From NCBI GenBank assembly GCA_963920765.1, contig OY987242.1, forward strand, positions 28,792,002-28,856,001: 64,000 bases of DNA, given 5' to 3'. The notes beneath the pieces are model-generated. The model ran no database searches. It was not told the origin of the DNA and saw only the letters and a program-made list of their open reading frames with translations. The position numbers and the translations under genes are program-made. This DNA is from Ulota crispa. Its lineage: Eukaryota; Streptophyta; Bryopsida; Orthotrichales; Orthotrichaceae. Shown here one piece after another: positions 47,467 to 62,122 of the stretch (position 1 is its first letter; each line of letters opens with the position of its first letter).

Positions 47467-48364
47467 TTAACCCTGTAATGCCGCAGGCGCCATTTCGTGA
47501 CGCCCCAGGACGTGGAGAACAGAAAGAAATGATTTTTCATCCATTTTTTGGTGAAGCATATGCATAACCACTTTGTGCAGCACTAGAAATTGACAACTGA
47601 GCCATTGAGTTATTTGTTGCTAACTAAGATTAATTAGTGTAGTAAAAGCCGTTGTAGCCATTTTGTAGCTTCTAGATGATTGATTATTGCTTTGATAGTG
47701 GAATAACATTTTTTCTCATCCAAGATTATGTTGGGATAGGAATAATGCAATTTAGAGCATTTAGATAGATAGCTTTTGCATGTTCACAAAAGGGTCTCGC
47801 TTGCCAATTCAGTGGTAATAATGCACCACCGTGTAGTGTATTTTGAATTTTGAGGATCTTTTTACCAAAACTCAATATGAGTTATTAAAATCATGTGCTT
47901 TTAGTTTGAGCATAATTAGCATTAGAAAGTTCACCAAATTTAGTTTCTCTTTGTACTTTAAGATTTTGAAAAAATTTAAGTTTTGAATTTTTTATTAGTA
48001 TCACAAGTTGAGTACCTATTACCATGGAATGGTTACTTTTTCTAATTTTACCAACATGGAAAGAAAAATTCCATCATGATGATCTTCATCATGATTCACA
48101 TCTATGATCAAAAAATTGGCATAATTGAATACATTTTGTAATTAATATGAATTTCTTTATCATTTGCTTCAAAAAATTACAATAATTTCAAATTTTCACC
48201 AAAATTTATGAACATTTTTTATACATGTAGTATGCACAAAGCCTTCTTCTACAAAAATTATAAGATTGAATTTTGATGTTGATTATAATGCCAAGATAAC
48301 TCCTAGAAGATGATTGCAATTCCATGGAAAACCCATGGTTATAGGCCCGTCCTTTAAGGGTTAA
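47467..48364. mobile_element. TTAA element, 898 bp
   Basis: The left end is TTAACCCTGTAATGCCGCAG; the complement of the right end is TTAACCCTTAAAGGACGGGC. TTAA is present on both sides. Interior lacks clear homology to family A. Confidence 0.65.
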
Positions 48365-48693
48365 GGGGTGATTGAGACTATGTCCCACTTCCCATCTTAC
48401 TAAGTCCCACAAGAGTGCAAAATCCCATCTTTGTGGGCTAGAAAAAATGGGAAAAGATGACTTGGGTCAAAAGATGGGTCTAACATTTTAGTCGACTCAA
48501 ACTTTGAGTGAAGTTCCACTATTTTTGGTGCCAAAACTTTCAAAAGTGATGTCATGTAGGTGCCATGTAAACAAGTGGAATGCGGGACTTGAGGCATAGT
48601 CTGAAATACAAAATCCCATCTTTTACCTCTTCGCCAATCAGATGCTCAGATTGAAGTGAAACTTGGGACGTGGGACATAGTCTGAACCGCCCC
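48365..48693. mobile_element. S: inverted-repeat element, 329 bp
   Basis: GGGGTGATTGAGACTATGTC opens it; the complement of its right end is GGGGCGGTTCAGACTATGTC, continuing CCAC. The inner motif GAGGCATAGTCTGAAA is a further partial copy. It directly abuts the TTAA of the preceding element; no clear target duplication was seen. Confidence 0.65.
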
Positions 48694-48963
48694 AAATTAG
48701 AAGCAGCAAATTAATAGCAGCGAAATGATTCACGTTCACCTTTTCTTCGCCAATCTTGTCTATGATTTCTTAATGAAACAGAGGCAAGTTTGAGAACACG
48801 TCTGAGTACAATTCATGTAGGCGTACAATGCTTTCAATCACAAAAACAAAACAAAAAATGTAAGTTACTTAAGGGTATTTAGGGCTGTTAGAGAAACCAA
48901 ATTTTAGCAAAATCTTGAGGCAATGAATGGCGTTGAAGTCATGATTGATATCTTGCAACGCCA

Positions 48964-49889
48964 TTAACCTGTAAAGGACCATGGCCTTTATTTTGTCAAA
49001 AGATACTCAAAATTGTCACTTCTATGAAAAAGAGTAAAAAAGTTTGAGAATTAATCATTTTGTATATTTGACCATAGGATCTTGTACTAGACTAGTATAG
49101 GAGATTATCATACAAAACTCAAAAACTTTGACAGCACATATTGCAAGATAATTGTTTTTAAAGTGTAAAAAACAGCTTTTATTGCACCTTGCCTAATTAG
49201 ATTATTTGACTTTGAATTTTTTTAACTTAAATTTTTGCACCACAGAGTTTGAAATCCTATTTTTGCATGGTGGGAAGTTGAGTTGGTAATCTTGGGAAAA
49301 AGAAAATAACAAAAAATAATAATTCATTCTTTAAAAAAAACATTAGGTAGAAGCAGGTATGAGATTGAACAAAAACTTAAATTGCTAATAACCTTGCAAT
49401 GGAATTGAAACGCAATAATCCCAATGGTGAGATTGTTCTAAAAACAAACTTTACACTCTCAAACAATTTTCTTTGAAAAAATGTTATACTTGCATTCAAA
49501 AATGAAGTTTATAAGTTATTTTTTCAAAAAGATGCTTGAATTGCCCAAAAAACAAGATTGTCCATAACTTTCTCATAACTAGTCCAAATGGAATGAATCA
49601 AAGCTTCAGATGTAGACAAAGATATAATCTATGAGAAAAAATAAAAATAAAAAATTTCAAGTTTTTATAAGAATTTTTTTTGCTGCCCAGAGTCCCAAAA
49701 TTTATGCTTATTTGGGCATAACTTTTGCTCCCTAGCATCAATTGGAATAAAAATTAGGTTCCCCAAAAGCTAATGTGTTTTTCAATCTTCAAAAAAAGTT
49801 TCAAAAATTAGGACAAAAATTTAGGCTGTTGGTACCTGCCCGAAATCCCATTTGTCCGTTGAACGGACAAGTGGTCCTTTAGGGATTAA
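48964..49889. mobile_element. I2: family I TTAA element, 926 bp
   Basis: The left end is TTAACCTGTAAAGGACCATG; the right end is AAGTGGTCCTTTAGGGATTAA without its first base. It is the uninterrupted counterpart of I1. Its right TTAA (49886-49889) is shared with B3. Confidence 0.92.
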
Positions 49890-50808
49890 CCCTAAATGCC
49901 AAAGGGTGTTTTCCTTGTTTTTGGAAGGTATTTTTGAAGTTTTTGAATTGTCTTTGTAAGATCGTTATTAAACATCAAAATTAAATTGTAACTATATGAT
50001 CTTCAACTTCAAGGTTTTTAGATGGTATTACCAAAAAATTCTCCAAAAAGGTCTTGCAAGATTTAAGATATTTGTAATTGAATGTGGATGAGTATGGATT
50101 TTTTATGGTTTTCTTTTAGCTGCACAATTTTTTTTAAGCAAGAATGGTAAATTTTGAGTACAAAATTGGGAAACAACCACTTAGGATGCTTTAGTATTTA
50201 TTTTTATTACTTGAAAACCAATGGCCCCCCTTCCAAATCCAAGACCACATTTTCACAAACAAGCCTCCAAAGCAACTACCTACTACAAGGAAATTTATTA
50301 GCTTCAATGATTGACCAAAAATCCTTATGAATGAAAGAAAATTCAATGGTGAATGAATTCGAATCTTTATAACAAAGATGTTCCATGTGAATTTAGCCTA
50401 AAAGCACTTTTAGATTTTGTTAGATGACAAAATTTCAATAAAAGGGCCCTTATTGGCCTAAGGGAGTGCCTAGGGGAAATCTTCACTTTTTTCTCAATTT
50501 GATGCCCATCTTTTCAATGTGGCAACTTGTCATAGGCTATGTGACACTATTCACAACACTTTTCATGATATAATTCATGACACAATTCATGACACAAAAA
50601 GTATACTTGCAATTTAGCTTCCACCAAAAACAATTGGAATAAGATATGGAGGATATTAAAATTGAACGCTGAAGCTAACTTCAGTTTGTAACTTCTCCAA
50701 AAAAAAACTTTAAAGCAATCAAATCTATGCTGGCCTTCCATAGGGCTTCAAAATTTCCTAAAATTTTTTGAACACCAAAATTTGGTGCCTTGGGCACTTA
50801 GGGGTTAA
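49886..50808 (-). mobile_element. B3: TTAA MITE, family B, 923 bp
   Basis: The left end is TTAACCCTAAATGCCAAAGG; the right end is GCCTTGGGCACTTAGGGGTTAA shortened by its first two bases. It is the full-length reverse complement of B2, including the repeated ATTCATGACAC units. Confidence 0.92.
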
Positions 50809-51593
50809 GAAAAGATCAGAAAGAAAAGAAAAAGCAAAAACTAGTCATTGTGAATCCAAGAACATGGATATACTTAATATACAAGTTAGAATAAGATTTT
50901 TTCAAATTCTCAAATATATAACACATAAATATGCTTTTTCCTTACTTTGCACAATCTTTACCTTTCTTTTTCACCCTCCCTTTTCCTCTCCCTCCCCCCT
51001 CTCGAATAGAGAATTTCAAATTTCTAGTGCTAACATAGAATTTCAAACTCCTGTCGGATAGACTGACATAATTGAGATTCTATTAACTTACTACCAATGA
51101 ACATGAGCTTCCTTGATTATTTGCATCACACATTACGTGAAAAGAGACTATCTCTTTGTTTTGCTTGAATAATAATATTGGACAAAATGACCAATTTGAC
51201 ATGAGGTGTTAAAGGAAGTGGAAGGAGAGGGAATTTTAAGCAAGAAGGTGCAAAAAAATGTAAAAAGAAGAGGGAAAATTCAATGTGGAAATGGGTTAGT
51301 TGTTTAGGATGAAAATTGAATGAAGATAGGGCTTTTCTACAAGCAAAAATGACAGTTTATAAACGTCAGAAGGTGAGTTTGCAACAAGGATTCATCAAAT
51401 CTACAAAGGATTTCTCTGGAATTGTGTATCTTTTATCCTCAAAAAGACCCTATGAAGTGTTACCTTGCCAAGGAAATTTTGGACATTCAAAATTAAAGCG
51501 CCAAAGTTCTAAGATGTTTTGGCATCCCTCTCAACATGTTTTAGTTTTTTCTAGTTTTGTGAAATTTTATTAATTTCTAAAACACAATTGAAG
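50809..51593. other. Unassigned AT-rich DNA
   Basis: Plus-strand frames at 50768-51061 and 51316-51573 have no recognisable product. A pyrimidine-rich stretch lies at 50970-51003. Confidence 0.4.
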
Positions 51594-51923
51594 TAAGGTA
51601 GGAGGCTCATAAACCGACCATCTAAGGGCTAAAACTGAATTTTGGGGAGGTGAAACTACTTGAAATATTTTTCAGTATATTTTCCTTGAAAGACTAGAGG
51701 AATTGGCATCTAACTCAAGTTGTTTCATATTTTTTGAAGTTTTACGGAATCTGTTATGAAATTTTGAAGTTGAAGTGGTATAGGGCTCTAAAACCGCTCA
51801 CCTCCTCAAATGTACAATGTTTGAACATTGTTGAAACCTGTGAATAATAACATGGACAAATAGAATACATTTGAGAAGGTGGGCAGTTTTAGAGCGTGGA
51901 TGAGTTATGGGCCTCCTACCTTA
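51594..51923 (+). mobile_element. D9: TA MITE, family D, 330 bp
   Basis: TAAGGTAGGAGGCTCATAAA opens it and GGGCCTCCTACCTTA closes it. It is collinear with D1 and D3 and carries the inner hairpin at 51784-51894. Confidence 0.92.
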
Positions 51924-54317
51924 GTATTCGTAAAGCAAGGACAATCAAGTTTTTTTGAAATCAACAAGTACTCAATACATTTCTTGCAAAGTGTCAAATT
52001 TATTGGTCAAGTTGTGTCATTCTAAAGTACATTAAGATTTAAATGATCCCAATTTATTTGACAACATTTTACAATGTAAATCAGAAGGGTTGAATGATAT
52101 TGCCATTGCTATGGCATTGAAAAGTATCATTACGACACAAACCTTGTACCATAAGTGTTTCTTCCAAAAACCTGCTATATTATATACAACTATGTAGGAA
52201 TTGGTAGGATGGTAAAGCATGGATCTTTGCATTGTGCATGTTACAAATTAATCATTCAAAGAAGCAATGTTTGGATTCACCAATTTCATATCTTCTACTT
52301 TAGCTCCTTTACTTGCAAAACATGCTGAAGAGAATTTGACAAGCAATAAGCCACAACCAATTGTGATATGTTTATGAAAGATTTTGAAGCAATCTTCGTA
52401 TTGAGTAGGTCCAGTATGTAGCAGTGTTGACAAATCTGGCTAAATTTAGCAAAATTTCTACCGAGATTTGTTTATTGCTTTAAAAAGAATGCAAATTCCA
52501 AGATGTTAAAGATGGATTTTTAGCACATTTAGCAGTTTCTCCAGTCACTTGAGCTGAATATGAAACGCACATATGGGAACTGATGCCAAAAGAGGAAGTG
52601 CTGGGGTTTAGAGAATACTAGCTATTCTTTTTCAAGCTGGTAGAGGAGAAATTACAAAGCACAGTAAGTTAGGAGGCAAGGAAGACTATGGATATATCTA
52701 TGGATGAAGGAGTCTCCAAAATGCTGCACCAGATTTTCACCAACGTTGCTATTCTCCGAGCTTTGTCTCTTGTGTTACTCAGAATTGTGAAAATTGTTGT
52801 ACACATTTGGAATTTGAAAGCAACCTGTGAGAATTGGCAATCAAATCTTTGCTTGGTTCGAAGGGGTTAGGATGGTTCTTGTAGGGGCTTGAAATGCATT
52901 TGTTCAAAACAATTACTTAGGTACAGTAGAATTCAAAACTGGTAAGATTTACTCAGATTTTTAACTTGCAATTGGATTGAAACTTACTCTCAACCGATTG
53001 CACAAAAAATACATCACATGCTCAGGTGAATGGCCCTTTCAACTTTCGAATGTAAAAAAAAATTAGCACCATTCAATGAAAACATAAAAGTTTAAGGTTT
53101 AGGGTTATGCTTATCATGAAGCTTATGTGAGGAAGTAAAAAAGACCAACAGTTTTAGTCTGAGGGCAAGAGTTGCGATGCTTTCTTTAGCATTTGAGCAT
53201 CATCAATTGAACCATAAGTGACATGTAAATCGCTACTAGAGAAAGAATTGATTCTTGTCCTGGATCCACTGAGTCCGCTGTGCATATACCACAGTAGGCT
53301 ATGATGTTTAGGGACTCATAAATTGTGAAAAATTAAAGCCTTCATTTTGTTACGAGGTAGGAATTGAAACCTTGTAGCTTATCAAATAATTTTTCCTTTG
53401 ATTATCATGGAACCGTTTTTGGATGGCAAGATAATTTATATAAATTATAGGGGTCTAAAGTACATTGTAGACAATGTGTGTTTACTGCATTTGCACCAAC
53501 TAATGCTGCCTACTAAACAAATTTTAATAACACAAGGTCTAAGAATCATCATTGTAGTAGGTTTTATTGGAAACAAATGATGTTGAGATTTCAAACAATG
53601 TGGAATAAACACTAAAAGTGAAGTAGTCATTTACATACAACTTGATGTTTAAACAATGTCTAACTTAGTTTTGAGTTTATTAATACACTATTGGATATCT
53701 GAAAAAGCTCAAACACTTTGCAATAAAAATTGGTTCATATTTGCCAAAGCATGTCTCAATTTATGAAGAGATTGGATGGAAGATAATAACCCTTGCCATT
53801 TACAAGTATAGATTTTGATCTCATGTAATCTCACAAGTTATATAGCCAATGAACTGGAATTCTTGAATTGCAAATGCAAGGGACCTCATATTGTAATTTT
53901 GTTTCTGTATTGTCTTTTTCAAAATTTTCAATTTTGTATTTAAGATTCTCTCAAAAGAGATGCTTTTAAATAAATGAATCTCATAACTTGAAGAGTGATT
54001 TCCATCCCTCTCTCCAGTAATACCAAGAAATTTCAAAAGACAAGAAGACTGGCGTGATATTTCTCCACATACACTTCATTAACATCACATTTTTAGGTGT
54101 ATTACTTGTACATTCACGTAATAGTAATCCCTTGAATCACTAGGGATTGAACATATTTAATCCACTACTTATCTTTGCCCAACTATCATGTCACAAAGAA
54201 CACAAAGAAATTGTATATCTAGAGTCCCAACAAGGTCGAAATATATTTTAAATATACTTTCTTGACTTGCAAAACCTCAACTAAGTAGTTCTTTAATGTC
54301 ACGTTTATAAGCAACCC
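51924..54317. other. Unassigned DNA, 2.4 kb, without recognised MITEs
   Basis: Several 60- to 71-codon frames occur on both strands (for example 52032-52232 and 52248-52433 minus, 52688-52870 plus). None shows a domain I can support. Composition between 52250 and 52870 is slightly less AT-rich; a decayed gene or transposase is possible. Confidence 0.35.
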
Positions 54318-54383
54318 GGCATACTAGTACCGCTTAGTATGCCATATTATCACAGCCTAGAACTTTGGATGCCTAGGCTGTGA
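54318..54383. repeat. Two adjacent hairpins
   Basis: The first hairpin has arms GGCATACTA and TAGTATGCC (54318-54326, 54335-54343). The second has 11-bp arms TCACAGCCTAG and CTAGGCTGTGA (54350-54360, 54373-54383). They lie 6 bp apart, about 640 bp beyond the E3 stop codon. This could be a small mobile hairpin element or a structured 3' end; no second copy was seen in the window. Confidence 0.7.
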
Positions 54384-55025
54384 CATTAGGGAGAGTCCTC
54401 CATGGCATGTTCTGAATTAAAGAATGAGCTCCTATAACAGAAACGAACACTAAAACATGTCTTCACAAAGACACGTTGATATCAGAATTCATGCAAAGAT
54501 GTCTACCAACAATCAGTAATCTCAACAAAGGCAAATCCTGAACTTCTTTCCTGCACCTATCTGCATATCCCTAGCTAGCAAGACAAGAGCATGAACTATT
54601 TCCTGGATCCAAGAGCTGGTGAAATGCTAGTTGAATAGCCATAATCGTTCCATGCACAGATAGCAACCAAGCTGGTAGCTGCAATCTCAGCAGTGTTTTC
54701 AGGCCAGAAACAGACTCACCATCTACCGAAAGGTGGCAGTTCCCAGGTTCCAAAACTCTATCGTTTGATCCCTTGCCAGTGATCACGTAAGTCTTGCATT
54801 AAGCCTGCTCAGACCAGGGACCACGCACCAAATTGCAATGAGCGATCAGTTTGAAACAATCACGCCGTCAAGTGATCAGTTATTCAAATTACCAGGAATG
54901 GTACTTTTTACATGAACGCTTCCGAGGTCGACTTTGGATGCGGAGACGAGAATGGCTTCGAAGCAAAATTTGGAGCCACGAGTTCAGCAAAGAATGAAGC
55001 AGGCGAGCAGGAGACGGTGAGGAGC
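54384..55025 (-). other. 3' flank and presumed 3' UTR of the E3 gene
   Basis: About 640 bp follow the stop codon on the minus strand. Base composition is intermediate between the gene and its surroundings. No canonical AATAAA was noted on the minus strand close to the stop; plant poly(A) signals are often degenerate. A small plus/minus reading frame at 54571-54786 has no recognisable product and is not called as a gene. Confidence 0.35.
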
Positions 55026-57410
<2,385 letters not shown>

Positions 57411-59251
57411 TTTTTAAAGAGTTTGACAACAACAACAAAGCTAAGTAATAATCAAATAGCTACATTCAAGTCATAAACCATGTGAAATTTAAGAATTTAG
57501 AGAGTTAAATCAACCTCAATTGAAATGGTCAAGCAATACGTCATGAGGTAATTATTTAGGGTAAGGCAACCTAATTGTCAAGGCAACCTAAATGCAATAT
57601 TCACTGTAGTGGTTATTTATTGAACATTATGGGGTTTCAACTTTGACATTTTGTGTTTATATCTCTATCATGTAAATGTTTACATCTCACATTTGGGGAT
57701 CGTACATGTCACATTCATGACACATGGCTGATGGCTCCATTCAACTATGAGGTGCTATTAAATCCATTTGTCCTTTGGATAGCATGTTCAATGTCCGCAT
57801 AGTTATCTTTTTCAAATAATATTAGTAGAGAGTATCAAGTTTGAAACATGATAGACACAATGGTTAATTAAAATTAGTATATTCAAAATTTTAAAATTGG
57901 AGTTACTTTCAATTTAATTCGCATAAACACACAACCATATGTTGCTTCAAAATGTACAGTACAAAAGGCCCTCGTGATTGTAACATTTTTACAATAGCAT
58001 AGGAAGGATTGAGATCAAATGCACATTTATTGAATCAATTGAGTGAGTAGTTTAAATTTGTGTTTGGTATTATTATATAATGGAGTCAATAGAATTATTA
58101 TTAATTTCATCATGAAGAAAGAGGAACATGAAGATATTTAAATAAGTAGGTCATTAAATATATTTTTTGGACATGTACATTATGAACACCTTCTCAATAT
58201 GTCATTGTTACCAAGTTTAACTCTAAAGGTAAAATAGGTGTTGCTTATGAACTACACAATACTAATGATAATTAGGAAGTATTGCGTTTTAAACAAATCA
58301 TTCAAGATCAATATTGAATATCATTGAAGTGGTCTCTAAAGTTCAAATTTAAATCCCTTACTAAGTTATTTGTTAGTGCTAAAGTTTTTGTTGTAGCAAT
58401 TCTTTCCTTGATTTTTAATGTTGAATTTGCTTTTGTACAAGCATTTGAGTTTCTAGTGTCCATTGTACTTGGAGTCAGTTGAAAAAAAAAAAAAAAAAAA
58501 AAAAAAAAACTACACCATGATTTATTTGCACTTGAATAGATTGGTTTTCTTTTTTCATATATTGCTTAAAATCATCTTTTTTATATCATGCTTTGTGGAA
58601 AAAGTCAAAGAGGCTACAATCCCTATAATTCAGTCATTATAAAGCATATTTACCAACTTATAAAGATTAGTTTTTATGTCTTTGTTGTAATTTCAAGAAA
58701 CATTCTATATCATAGTTAAAATAATCATACATGTTTGTAACTACTTCAGCTATTATATGTATATCATTGGGATAGTCAAGCTAATCTAAAAAAAATAAAT
58801 GGACATCTTTTTCAATCCATTATGCTTGGAAAAAAATTGGTTGAGTAGTAGAATAAAGGCAAGATGGTTGGTATCTATTTTAGAAGCTAACTACGGAAAT
58901 AGTTTCACTGTTTAATCAAAACTAGAATATTGATTATGTATATATATAGAAACCGTCTAAAGAAGGACACATTAAAGGATTGTGTGAATACATTTTAAGG
59001 TATTTGATATTATTTTTGAATTTCTTGAGATTAATTTGAGGACAAACAACAAATAGATTTTGCTCCTTCTAAGAGCTTACAAGTAGGTGCATTGACGTTA
59101 TAAATTCTAGTATTTCACAATAATTTTTTCAAAATCCCAAACAAAACAAATCCAATTCAAAGCAAGAAAAGTTTTGATATTTTATGTCAAACTACGGTTT
59201 TGAATAACAATATTATGAGAAGTATAGTAGAGGTCTCAATAAATTGTAGCT
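57411..59251. other. Unassigned, strongly AT-rich DNA
   Basis: No gene. A 28-base A run lies at 58482-58509, the kind of tail left by retroposons, but no LINE or SINE head was recognised before it. Confidence 0.45.
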
Positions 59252-59673
59252 ATACATTAGGGAATTGCTAAAGCCACACCCAAAATTGCTAACGCCACAC
59301 TCCTATGAGCATTTAATTTGAGAGTTTAATGCTAATCTTTTTTATTCAAGTGATTCATCATTCATTCAATCACTACATTACCACCTCCTTGAAAGAAAGA
59401 AGGATAGATACACAATTTTATTGATTTTTTATTGCACCATTGCTATATTTTAATTTATTTTTTCTTTAGGTAATGCAAAAGTCCTATATTTTTGGTTTCA
59501 AATTCAAGCACCTCTAATTTTTTTGCATATAGCCTTAGAATGATAGAGGTGCAGCAAATCTTTTGATCCAAATTAGAAAATCAGCATTAAACTCTCACAT
59601 TTCATGCTCAAAGCACACCCTCAGGTGTGGCTTTAGCAATTTCAAGTGTGGCTTTTGCGATTCCCATACATTA
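59252..59673. mobile_element. P: hAT-like MITE with 8-bp target duplication
   Basis: The element (59260-59665, 406 bp) starts GGGAATTGCTAAAGCCACAC and ends GTGTGGCTTTTGCGATTCCC. A perfect 8-bp direct repeat ATACATTA flanks it (59252-59259, 59666-59673). Each end also holds a second inverted copy of the GCTAA...GCCACAC unit. The 8-bp duplication is typical of the hAT superfamily. Confidence 0.85.
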
Positions 59674-60152
59674 TTGTCAAGACTGATTGTAGAGCAAACA
59701 TATGTCCAATGAATACTATGGCTTACACTATCATCCAAATATACCCAAATATAAACATGATGTACTTAGTTTCAATTTTGGAAATTTGAGAATAAAGAGG
59801 GAAAAAAAAGATGAATTTTCTCTTTCGTTCCAAATGGAGTAGTAGAAAACTTTATTAAATTTTCAAATCAAATAACATATGACTCTTGTAATTTCCAAAA
59901 ACCCCATTTTGAGCACACATAGAAAAAATGAAGTTGGCTATTAAAAAAATTGATTAATCTATGCCATCTTCATAGATAATGTAAACTTCCAAATCTCAAT
60001 TTCATATATCTAGCTTTGGAACAAAAGCCGTATTAAAAAGCTTGATTGCATTGGTAGGCATGAATTTCAAGGTGTAAGGATAATCTATGTTTTAAGCAAT
60101 AAAATTTTTACTTGAAATGTAAGACTTTTGCACCTAGAAAAAAAAGGCTTTA
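59674..60152. other. Unassigned AT-rich DNA
   Basis: Nothing recognisable between P and M2. Confidence 0.5.
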
Positions 60153-60471
60153 TTAAAATAGGAACACTCATAAGCGTTAGTGTCCCCATAACCATCTCCT
60201 CTAAAATCTTGGAAAATCTATAGATGTAAATAGATGTAATTATAAGGATGTACAACATGTGAACATGAAACCTTAGTGTTGGTTATGGGTACAATGACAG
60301 TTTGCTCTTTAAAAATTCACAACTTATTCTCACAGTATCCAAATAATACATTCAAAAGTGCAAACTAACTAACTTTATGATGCTAATAGGATTTTGTAAT
60401 TTACTAGATGTTTATTAATAGTCATCATGTTCAAAACCCTTAAACTAACGCTTATGGGTGTTCCTACCTTG
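60153..60471. mobile_element. M2: MITE, family M, about 319 bp
   Basis: The ends are ATAGGAACACTCATAAGCG and CGCTTATGGGTGTTCCTACC. The interior is the reverse complement of M1. The left TA end is eroded. Confidence 0.8.
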
Positions 60472-61359
60472 CTTGGAGATAGAATTTTTATCTTGAGTTA
60501 GGTCCTAGCTATTTTTGGCTATTTTTTGTTATTTTGAACACTATTGTTGATGCAAATCTCATGTCATGAAAAACTAAAAACAATGTAATGGTTTTTGAGG
60601 AGTTATTTGTTTAATTTGTTTTTAAGTTCAGTAAAAATTTGTTTGTAAGATTAAACATTGAAGATTTCAAAATCTTTCTTTTTGGCTGCTCAAAAATTTA
60701 TTTATTATTATTTAGTTTGTTAGCTAAATTTCTTTAATTTATTTTTAAAATATATATTAAAAAATTGTGCATAGTATAAGTAAAAGTAGAAAGAAACCTA
60801 AAACAAGTAAAACATTTTGCAATATTTTGCAATTTTCTAGCACCGTCCATTGACGTCTTTGAATTCCTTTATTCTACTAATTTACAACGTTCTTAAAAAA
60901 TGATTGAAGTATACAATGATTACTTTTTAGCTAAAGCTAGTATTTGTCAATGTTTTGTAAGTTGAAAAATAAATTTGAAATCTGTGCAATAATGAAATAC
61001 CTAATATACCATATAACAAGTTCATTCTTCGGTATACTTTGTGGCAATATTGGCACTTGGCACCCATTTACTTAACCTCATAAGGCTAGAAGAACTTTCG
61101 AATTCAACAAAAATTAAAAAATCTATATACATTCAACATGTAGTTTGCGCATGCCTAATAGAATCATTTAGTTCTACAAAAGCAACATACTTTGATATTT
61201 TTAATGACACAGTTGAATATCAAAATTGTATGTTTCTCAAAAAAATTAGTATCACTACAAGTTTATAATTTTCAACTGTGACTTTAACTAGTTTTCAATT
61301 TGTTTCAATCAAGATCTTATGATTATATGATTCAATCGTAAGTTGTAATTTTCCATTAC
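60472..61359. other. Unassigned AT-rich DNA
   Basis: A 75-codon plus-strand frame (61041-61268) is unrecognised. Nothing links it clearly to the minus-strand frame at 61360-61815. Confidence 0.4.
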
Positions 61360-61815
61360 TTATACTTGCTTTGTTTCTACACAATTTTTATATAATCCAT
61401 TATTTATAATTTGATTATAAATTTTCATACTGAATTTGCCTTTGTTACCAATTTTGAATCCATTAAATTTTTGTAACAAAGCATTATATTTTTGAGAATG
61501 GATCGACCATTCAATATCATTGTCTACAATTGATTCCAAGTTATCAACAGAACCATCTCCAGCATCTAATACTTTGAAAGACATGTTGGATTTTAAACTT
61601 TGATGTCCACCAAATGTCCAAGTGGGTACTATCATGCCTTCATCTTCAACAAAATGTGTTTCTGAACTTATATTTTCACATTCTATATTAGAATCATTAG
61701 GAAAATCATTTTCATGAAAAATGACTTGTTCAGTATTTGTAAGGTTGTTTTCAGAATTCACTTCAACTGTTGAGCTGAGACTCTTGATTTTCATTTGTTT
61801 GACTGACATTGCCAA
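61360..61815 (-). CDS. Hypothetical acidic open frame, 151 codons
   Basis: The frame starts MAMSVKQMK and ends ETKQV. It is rich in Asn, Asp, Glu and Ser in the first 80 residues, with GMIVPTWTFGGHQS in the middle. A frame this long is unusual for DNA this AT-rich. I recognise no domain. It could be an exon of an unannotated gene, an N-terminal piece of a transposon protein, or chance. Stops follow soon after in the same frame and no clear neighbouring exon was found. Confidence 0.3.
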   Translation of the reverse strand: MAMSVKQMKIKSLSSTVEVNSENNLTNTEQVIFHENDFPNDSNIECENISSETHFVEDEGMIVPTWTFGGHQSLKSNMSFKVLDAGDGSVDNLESIVDNDIEWSIHSQKYNALLQKFNGFKIGNKGKFSMKIYNQIINNGLYKNCVETKQV

Positions 61816-62122
61816 AAACTATCATCTTTCTTCTAATTTCAAATATGTGTTCAAAACTTTTAGATTACAACAAAAAAAAGTACTTATCAAAGAGTCAATG
61901 ATGATAAAAATTAGCAACAAAAATAACACTTGATAACATTACATGAAAAAAAGCAATACCAACAAAAGCAAGTTGAAAAGACAAGATGTGAAGCGGTATG
62001 TATTACTACATTGAACACTCCTACATTTGATGGATCTTTAAGATTAAAAATTCAGATTTCAAGGTTGATAAATTTGTTGGTGTTTTCAAAATTTTATGAT
62101 ATGATCAAAATCAATTAAAAAA

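Noticed and set aside
52032-52870. Possible hAT transposase remnant
   Set aside because: Short frames on both strands gave a vague impression only; no catalytic or dimerisation motif could be shown.
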